12,144 bases of DNA from Spirogloea muscicola. Taxonomy: Eukaryota; Streptophyta; Zygnematophyceae; Spirogloeales; Spirogloeaceae. The stretch is taken from the NCBI GenBank assembly GCA_009602725.1, contig WELB01000038.1, forward strand, positions 829,709 through 841,852, read 5' to 3'. Positions 7,501 through 12,144 of the stretch are shown piece after piece. Every line of letters starts with the position of its first letter. Position 1 is the stretch's first letter. The position numbers and the translations under genes are program-made. The notes below the pieces were generated by a model. That model ran no database searches, was not told where the DNA came from, and worked only from the letters and a program-made list of their open reading frames with translations.

Positions 7501-8333
7501 TAGCTGAGCCACAGTGTCTGGAGCAAGGGCAGGCCGCCAAGGCATGCTGGGATGCTGCCGGTCAGCCTGTTTTTGAGAAGGTTCAGGTCCAGCAGGAGGC
7601 TGCACTCGCAAATGCTGTGTGGGATTGGGCCCACCAAGGCATTAAATGAGATGTCCAGCTGCCTCAGGGCTGGCACGCCAGTGGTATCGAGGACGCGGCC
7701 GCCGAGGTTGTTATAGCTTAGCTGGAGGACGAAGAGCGTCGGCAGCGACCCATTGGTGAGGCATGGTGGGAGGCTACCAGTGAGGCGGTTGTATCCCATA
7801 TCCAGAACTATCATGGCCGAGGCACCGCAGAGTGCCGCCGGCACGGCGCCGGAGAGGGAGTTATAGGCGAGGCCCAGGAAGTTGAGGCGCCGCAGGCGGC
7901 CCAGCGAAGCCGGGATGGCGCCGCTAAGGCTGTTGTTGTACAGCACGAGCTGCTCCAACGCCGCCAGGTCGCCGAGCGACGCCGAAATGGGCCCCGACAG
8001 GGCATTGTTGCCGAGGTTGAGCTGCTCCAGTGCCGGCAGGCCGCCGAGCGCGCCGGAGACGCCGCCGGACAGCCCGGACGCCTCGAGGTCCAGCACGGTG
8101 ACGCGGCCGCCGCGGCACCTGACGCCCACCCAGGAGACGTTGCCTTTGCCACAGGGCCCGGCGCCGCCGGCTACCCAGCCGGCGAGGACGCCATGGGGGT
8201 CGCGCACGCCGTCCTTGAAGGCTAGCAGGGCCGCCTCGTCCGCCGCGCCATCGCTGCCGGCCAAGGCGCCGCTACAGCGTCAGCTCGACGACCGGCTGCG
8301 GCGAGCGCAGAGGAGCGCCAGCAGCCGCAGCAT
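4548..8333 (-). CDS. LRR receptor-like serine/threonine kinase, five exons
   Basis: Plasma-membrane receptor kinase. Exons: 8333-6630, 6485-5818, 5673-5368, 5231-5077, 4960-4548; all joins keep frame and give 1,058 residues counted from codon 8264-8262. Extracellular part: LRRNT-like cap ([13 protein letters not shown]), then 24 plant-type LRRs (LxxLxLxxNxLxGxIP), a [13 protein letters not shown] end cap and a transmembrane helix at about 662-685 followed by KRKHGR. Kinase: glycine loop GCGGFGSV (about 759-766), Lys780 in AVKK, helix-C Glu near 796, HRD 882-884 (an RD kinase), Asn889, DFG 902-904, APE 928-930. Catalysis therefore looks intact. Arg952 in VLLRLVTG replaces the usual Glu. The ligand is unknown; the closest general resemblance is to plant LRR X/XI-type receptors. 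The start is uncertain: ATG 8333-8331 opens MLRLLALLC in this frame, but TGA at 8280-8282 intervenes. A retroelement tail lies just past the stop. Confidence 0.9.
4961..5076 (-). other. Intron 4 of the receptor kinase (116 bp, phase 1)
   Basis: Donor GCTG|GTGAGG and acceptor ACACAG|GTACG. Splicing gives [18 protein letters not shown], the usual activation segment. Confidence 0.9.
5232..5367 (-). other. Intron 3 of the receptor kinase (136 bp, phase 2)
   Basis: Donor ATCAG|GTGGGC and acceptor CCACAG|GTACTT. Splicing gives [23 protein letters not shown], the standard kinase subdomain VIa-VIb sequence. The Arg at the join is where Ala is common. Confidence 0.88.
5674..5817 (-). other. Intron 2 of the receptor kinase (144 bp, phase 2)
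   Basis: Donor TACAA|GTAAAC and acceptor TTGCAG|GGCG. Splicing rebuilds a Lys codon and joins GFGSVYK to [14 protein letters not shown], the expected path from glycine loop to catalytic lysine. Its length happens to equal that of intron 1. Confidence 0.9.
6486..6629 (-). other. Intron 1 of the receptor kinase (144 bp, phase 0)
   Basis: Donor CAA|GTGAGC at 6629 and acceptor CCCGCAG at 6486. Splicing joins [10 protein letters not shown] to [10 protein letters not shown], completing LRR 21. Reading through would add about 29 unrelated residues and stop. Confidence 0.9.
8280..8282 (-). other. In-frame TGA between putative start ATG and LRR domain
   Basis: From ATG 8333-8331 the frame reads 17 codons, then TGA, then continues open into [12 protein letters not shown] and the LRRs. 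No ATG lies between this stop and well inside LRR 5. The neighbouring frame across 8318-8255 reads [17 protein letters not shown], which looks more like the end of a secretion signal. A pair of compensating one-base errors or indels, one near 8307 and one near 8260, would explain the break as well as a true nonsense mutation or an unseen upstream exon. Confidence 0.6.
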
Positions 8334-8830
8334 GATGGCAGTTGACCTGACGAGCTGCCGCCACAGGCGCTGTCCCCTGCATTGCGAGCTCCGTGGGCGG
8401 GAGCCTCGGCGTGGGCCAGCACCGGGCCACGAACGCGGCACGCGGCGGCGGCGGCGGCAGGCAAGCGCGGCGGCGGCGGCGGGCTCACCNATCATCCCTC
8501 GGCCAGCTCGCGGACGACCGTCGGTGGCGGCGGCGGCGGGCTTTGCGGCGCGCGGGCCGCCGCGGGATGCGGCGGCGATTACGGACCTCGGAGCTGCTGG
8601 CAGCCCGCCCGGCAGCGGGTAATGGCGTATCCGTAGATCCTGCTCTAGTCACTCAGCCTGTTGATCTTCCAATACTCGGATTTGCCCCCTGCCGGGCGCC
8701 GCCTCACTTCCGGCGACTGCACGTGCGCGCCCCCCTTGACCGGCATGGACTGCCCAGCCGCGACATTCCTCTTTGAGGACACGCGGTGACTTGGATCTGC
8801 CACGTCGGGTCTTCTCTAGATTCCCACCTC
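8334..8830 (-). other. GC-rich region upstream of the receptor kinase
   Basis: This probably holds the 5' UTR and promoter of the kinase. CGG-type triplet runs lie at about 8441-8483 and 8526-8540, and the single ambiguous base is at 8490. A GGTGAGC donor-like site lies on the minus strand next to the N, but no convincing partner exon links to the LRR frame. I see no clear TATA box. Beyond about 8640 the base composition becomes ordinary. Confidence 0.4.
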
Positions 8831-9085
8831 CCGGCTGCTCAACAGGGTCACTGAGTGTTTCTGTAGCTACTTGATTGCCCGTGCTTTAGCGCTTTCTCCC
8901 CCGGCTAGCTACTCCGACTTGCATCTCCTGACTAGAGTTTACTGAGCGTCCTCTGGTTGATGTCTTCGTCCTAGTCCAAAGGCATGGACTGTAGTGTAGT
9001 TCTTTTCCGGCTCCTCTTTCTTTCTTTGGCTTGGGATATTGTCCATTCTTTTTAGGCTGGCTTTGCCAGCCACTCTTCTCTATGG
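8831..9085 (+). pseudogene. Retroelement copy F, short C-terminal end and tail
   Basis: At 8909-8945 the plus strand reads PASYSDLHLLTRVY-stop, almost the same as SSYSDLMLLTRGY-stop in copy D. Upstream, at about 8834-8853, 'cggctgctcaacagggtcactga' looks like a second, older copy of the same end (LLNR then shifted GH-stop). Its following bases resemble 1-45 of the window, so two truncated ends may lie in tandem. The tail after 8945 carries 'aaaggcatggactgtagtgtagtt', 'ggcttgggatattgtccattc' and the stem-loop at 9055-9071. It faces copy E tail to tail. Confidence 0.65.
9055..9071 (+). other. Tail stem-loop, perfect copy
   Basis: GGCTGGC-ttt-GCCAGCC: a perfect 7-bp stem with a 3-base loop. Just beyond, 9088-9108 carries an inverted 'ggccagcccaaaaagaatgg', the start of the oppositely oriented tail, so a larger palindrome spans the junction. 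Confidence 0.6.
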
Positions 9086-9089
9086 GCAA

Positions 9090-10135
9090 GGCCAGCCCAA
9101 AAAGAATGGAAGCGTCCTTCCTACGCCCCCGCCGGCACCAGCTGTTGTGGAGTTTTCCTGAAGTGCTCGCCAAAACAACAGTGATTCTTCAGTAGAGGGC
9201 GATGGCTGTGAGTGGCCACCCCAGAAAAAGATAGAAGTTGGAAGGCGCCAGAAAAGCGCTGAACTTGGAAGAGGGAGAGCACGCGGTGCGCAAGGAATGA
9301 GAAGGGAGGCCAAACTGAAGGCGTACACTATTAGAAAGAAATAGAAAAATTGACGATGGACTGAGGTATCAGAACGAAAAACACTCCCGACATAATGAAG
9401 AAGGCTTCCCAAAAATAAGACAAGAAAGAAAGGAAGACTCTCCTGAAAGCAAGAAAGAAAGTGGCTCTCCCAAAAGGGGCATAGTGCTGTGAACAGCCAT
9501 CCCGACAAGAATGGACAAGGTACGAAGGGGCCAAAAGCGCTTTCACAAAGCTTTCCCAGTAGGATAATCACTTAGTGACCTCTAGTGAGGACCCGGAAAT
9601 TAGTAAGACTAGCAGCCGGAAAGCAATCCCCCTGACGAAGCCAGAGGCTGCAGCTAGAGTACGGCCAGCAGGCAGATGCAAGGCGTGGGCCATGGACCGC
9701 TGGAGTAAACTGAACAGGCCCACGCGAAAAACCTGAGCTAGCGAACAGCGCCATTGTAGTCGGTCTGCTCATCTCGCCTGCGGGACACAGCAGTCCCGCA
9801 AGCTGGGCCAACAGGTCTAGCCACCGAAACCCAAAAGCCCCAAGCACATCGACGGCCAGTGAGGCAAATTCGTCCCCTTCCGGGTAGTCCGCGAATTTAG
9901 CCGCTTTGCCACGAGCGGTCTTCGCAGCTGCATGTCCAGCCCTAGACAGAGATCCCGGTGGTCAACCACATCTGTGGTGACGACGTCGTCGATGACGGGC
10001 GGGCCGCCGCTCGAGGTAGTGGCCACCAGGTCGACCCGCCGAGAATGGAGTCCCTCAGCCTTCTGCAAGATAGGCTGACGGACGTGTTCTCCAGCGCCAC
10101 CGTGTACCCGTGCCTGGTCGACAGCGCCCCCCATT
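9090..10135 (-). pseudogene. Retroelement copy E: endonuclease-like region, C-terminus and long tail
   Basis: On the minus strand the copy opens near 10110 with GYTVALENTSV in one frame, shifts to LHSRRVDLVATTSSGG and DDVVTTDVV, then shifts again to AAKFADYPEGDEFASLAVDVLGAFGFRWLDLLAQLAG. It ends NFRVLTRGH-stop at 9572-9592. These segments align in order with copies B, C and D. The region equivalent to MRLSxSFQRS is heavily degenerate. The tail runs from 9571 to about 9090 and is A+T- and purine-rich on the plus strand; its stem region at 9490-9520 matches the tail of copy A at 2931-2990. At its upstream end it meets copy C head to head near 10135. Confidence 0.65.
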
Positions 10136-11580
10136 CACTCTGCGCTGACCAAGCCGTCCGCTGTCTTCCGGACGGCTATTGACCGGCTCTTGGGCCTTCA
10201 CCTGCCCTGCCTCGTCAGTGTGGTGCAGTTTGAGTGCTTAGCACCCAACGCCGACGTTAAGGGGTTGGCTGCGCACATGCTTCGCTGTGCAGACGGGGGA
10301 GAGCGGACCGGGTCTTATGACCTCCTGCAGGACGCATATTCGGCGTGTTCGGAGGCCGGCTACATCGTGGCCTTGAAAATAGCGTCTGTCATGCCCATCC
10401 AGCTGGGACCTGACGGTCGTCTTCACACACGGCGTGCTGACCTGGTCGCCATCCAAATATTAAGGGGGTCCCTGCACCATGGCGGACGTCGTGACAGACT
10501 CCAACGACTCCGCCAAAGAAAAGGGGCGGAGGCTGTGAATGGCCAGCCCAGAAAGCAAGAACAAGGTCCACAGGCGCCGCAAGGCGCCAAACTCACATAG
10601 CTATCTAAGAGACTGCAGCGTGAGGGAGCTTTGTAACCCAAGTCAGCAGCCAAGTCGGTATAATATGCAGCTGGAAAAGCAACCCCATCATATCGGCGAC
10701 GGAAGCAGGGCGCGCGGTTGGCAAGGTGCTGGCGGGAAAGAGCGCAAGTTCGCAGATCAACCTGCCGGTGTTGACGTTGTGGCGCTGGCGATGGTCTTGC
10801 ACTGGGCGTTTGGCAGTCGGTGGCTGGATATTCTGCAGCGGCCTGCACGGCGGGCTACCATCGTCGGCAGGACAGCAAGATGAGCTGCCCGGCTTGGAAG
10901 CTGCCGGATCGCTCGCCCAAGTATTCTGCATGCGGCTGTCGATCTCCTTCCAACTTTCCTAGGCTCACGCAGTGCACTTGCGGGCAGGCCGCGCTTTAGC
11001 TGCTACTTCTGAGTCTCGTCGGGGTGCCTTTTTTTCAGCTGCAAGTGACTCCAATCTCGGCTGCTGACTCGGGGGTGCTAAGCTCTCAGTTGCTCTAGTC
11101 GCTTGCACAGCTGTGTGGCTTGGCGCCTTTCGGCGCTTCGGAGCTTGTTCGCTCTTTCTGCGCTGGCTTTACACAGCCCCCCTTTGGATGAGCTCACTAC
11201 TTTCACTGGGGGGTTAATAGTATAAGAACCAAAAATGTTAAGGAAAGGCACGACCATCTGGGTGGGCAGGCCGACTTGCATTGCACGCGCAAGACTCTCC
11301 TCAACACAAACAGCTCTTTAATATAAGGCAGGGGCTGTATGGCCAGCTAAAGGATCACTGCGTGCAGACGACGTCGCCGATGTAGTAGCCAGGCAACCGA
11401 ACCGGACCCACACTCTCTTGAGCTGCGCTACACAACATTGACGACATGAGAGCGCCTCGCTATGGACCTTATCAAACTTTGGGGCTGGCCATTGCAGCCC
11501 CCGCCCCTTTCATGACTACTTCTGCAGACCGTCTTCAATTTGTTGTGGGCCGACTTTTCAAAGCCCTCCTTTTTGAAATA
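10130..11580 (+). pseudogene. Retroelement copy C: zinc knuckle to C-terminus and tail, with nested insertion
   Basis: The frame through 10190 reads FRTAIDRLLGLHLPC, ECLAPNADVKGLAAHMLRC (His codon 10274), GERTGSYDLLQDA, SEAGYIVALKIASVMPIQLG and LHTRRADLVAI (Asp at 10439). In another frame MADVVTDSND follows, then foreign sequence at about 10510-10735. It resumes at KFADQPAG, ALAMVLHWAFGSRWLDILQR, shifts to EAAGSLAQVFCMRLSISFQ, meets a stop, and continues degenerately to LLTRGC-stop at 11061-11081. The FxxAxxRLLGLxLP then C...HxxxC layout before the RADLV box is the most N-terminal piece of the family seen here and supports the LINE-like reading. The tail (11082-11463) matches copy H, with about 45 extra bases near 11305-11350. 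Further stem-like units at 11482-11500 and 11546-11570 may belong to it. Confidence 0.65.
10510..10735 (-). repeat. Nested truncated retroelement end inside copy C
   Basis: Read on the minus strand, 10735 to 10510 matches the last codons and tail of the family: a 'cttgccaaccgcgcgccctg' stretch like 10978-10995, 'ttttccagctgca', LLTWVT at about 10633-10650 in place of LLTRGY, 'gcagtctcttagatagctatgtg', 'ttggcgccttgcggcgcc', 'ggaccttgttc' and the GGCTGgccattCACAGCC stem at 10531-10548. Copy C coding sequence is split exactly by it: VVTDSND lies before and KFADQPAG after. No clear target-site duplication is seen. Confidence 0.6.
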
Positions 11581-11589
11581 CATCACTCA

Positions 11590-12144
11590 ATTCGCACTGC
11601 ATCCCTTCAAAGAGTTTCTCCGTAATCAGAGAGGCAAGGACGGAAAGAATGAAGTTAGCTCTTCTGACCAAAAGCTCTTCCAAAGAATACACTCTTCCAG
11701 AAGAAGAAGGCTCGCCCATAGAGAAAGAGGGGCTGGCAAAGCCAGCCCAAAAAGAATGGACAATGTCCAAAGCCGAAGAATGAGATGCCGAGGAAGGACT
11801 CCTCTACTCTACCAATCACGACAACATACTAGGGAAGCTCAGTACCCGCGAGTGAGCAACATCAGGTCCGAGTAGCTCGAGGCAGGGAAGGAGGCACTCC
11901 GCCGAGACCCGGAGGCCGCGGCCAGAGCGCGTCCTGCGCGCGTGTGGACAGAAGACAGCGTGGGCAAGGGATCGCTGGAACGATACCGCCAAGCGCATGC
12001 GAAAGACCTGGGCGAGCGACCCGGCGGCGTTGAAGCCGGGCAGCGCCCCGGGCGGACCCGACCGCCGATCAATAGCCTGACGAGCAAGCCGCTGGAGGAG
12101 ATCCAGCCAGCGGCTGCCGAAGGCCCCGTGAACATCTATCGCCA
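11590..12144 (-). pseudogene. Retroelement copy D: C-terminus and tail, open to window edge
   Basis: The minus strand enters from the window end reading AIDVHGAFGSRWLDLLQRLARQ, then GSLAQVFRMRLAVSFQRSLAHAVF in one uninterrupted frame of about 65 codons. A slip near 11950 moves to RAGRALAAASGSRRSASFPASSYSDLMLLTRGY-stop (11839-11859). It is one of the best-preserved C-termini in the window. The tail from 11838 contains 'ggacattgtccattcttt', the perfect stem-loop at 11730-11748 and 'tctctatgggcgagcc'. It approaches the tail of copy C, tail to tail, near 11590. Confidence 0.7.
11730..11748 (-). other. Tail stem-loop, best copy
   Basis: GGGCTGGC-aaa-GCCAGCCC: a perfect 8-bp stem with a 3-base loop, flanked by 'attcttttt' on the minus strand exactly as at 9046-9071. 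Confidence 0.65.

Noticed and set aside
8440-8545. CGG triplet runs as a functional repeat
   Set aside because: Short, impure and in generally GC-rich DNA; no evidence beyond composition.
7882-8622. Plus-strand 246-codon frame spanning the kinase 5' end
   Set aside because: Antisense to the LRR N-terminus plus GC-rich upstream DNA. It is Arg/Ala/Pro-rich and includes the ambiguous base.
9080-9571. Minus-strand 163-codon hydrophobic frame as a membrane protein
   Set aside because: It lies wholly in the pyrimidine-rich retroelement tail after the LTRGH stop. Phe/Leu/Ser richness is expected from such sequence.

Overview
This is eukaryotic nuclear DNA, most likely from a green plant lineage. 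I infer a streptophyte alga or an early-diverging land plant: the one clear gene is a plant-type leucine-rich-repeat receptor-like kinase (LRR-RLK) with GT-AG introns, strong G/C preference in third codon positions and a plant-style LRRNT cap. I see no bacterial or organellar operon, rRNA, tRNA or CRISPR. The species cannot be read from the sequence.

Layout. 1-305: two 3'-end fragments of a dispersed retroelement, facing each other. 306-899: very GC-rich DNA without a gene, holding a short degenerate telomere-like run. 900-1515 (+): a decayed reverse transcriptase palm (RQGD box, damaged YxDD box). 1572-2428: two successive imperfect inverted repeats, each carrying a tRNA-iMet primer-binding-site-like block. 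2432-3695: two copies of the same retroelement C-terminal endonuclease-like region, tail to tail (A on +, B on -); copy A holds a 77-bp intron-like insertion. 3991-4510 (+): another 5'-truncated copy, whose tail abuts the 3' end of the receptor kinase. 4548-8333 (-): the LRR-RLK, five exons, about 1,058 residues after the disputed start. 8334-8830: GC-rich upstream DNA of that gene, with one ambiguous base. 8831-12144: four more main retroelement copies (+, -, +, -), one carrying a further nested truncated copy.

The repeats fall into one family. At least eight, probably nine, copies end the coding part with the same short motif (LLTRGY then stop) on either strand, followed by a tail with a GGCTGGC/GCCAGCC stem-loop. 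Copies differ in their 5' extent. This fits a non-LTR (LINE-like) element with a C-terminal zinc-knuckle plus restriction-like-endonuclease region; that assignment is pattern-based inference. All copies are broken by stops and frameshifts.

The receptor kinase is the only plausibly functional gene. It has 24 LRRs, one transmembrane helix and a kinase domain with all catalytic residues. Its 5' end is unresolved: an ATG at 8333 opens a hydrophobic start in the right frame, but an in-frame TGA at 8280-8282 separates it from the rest.
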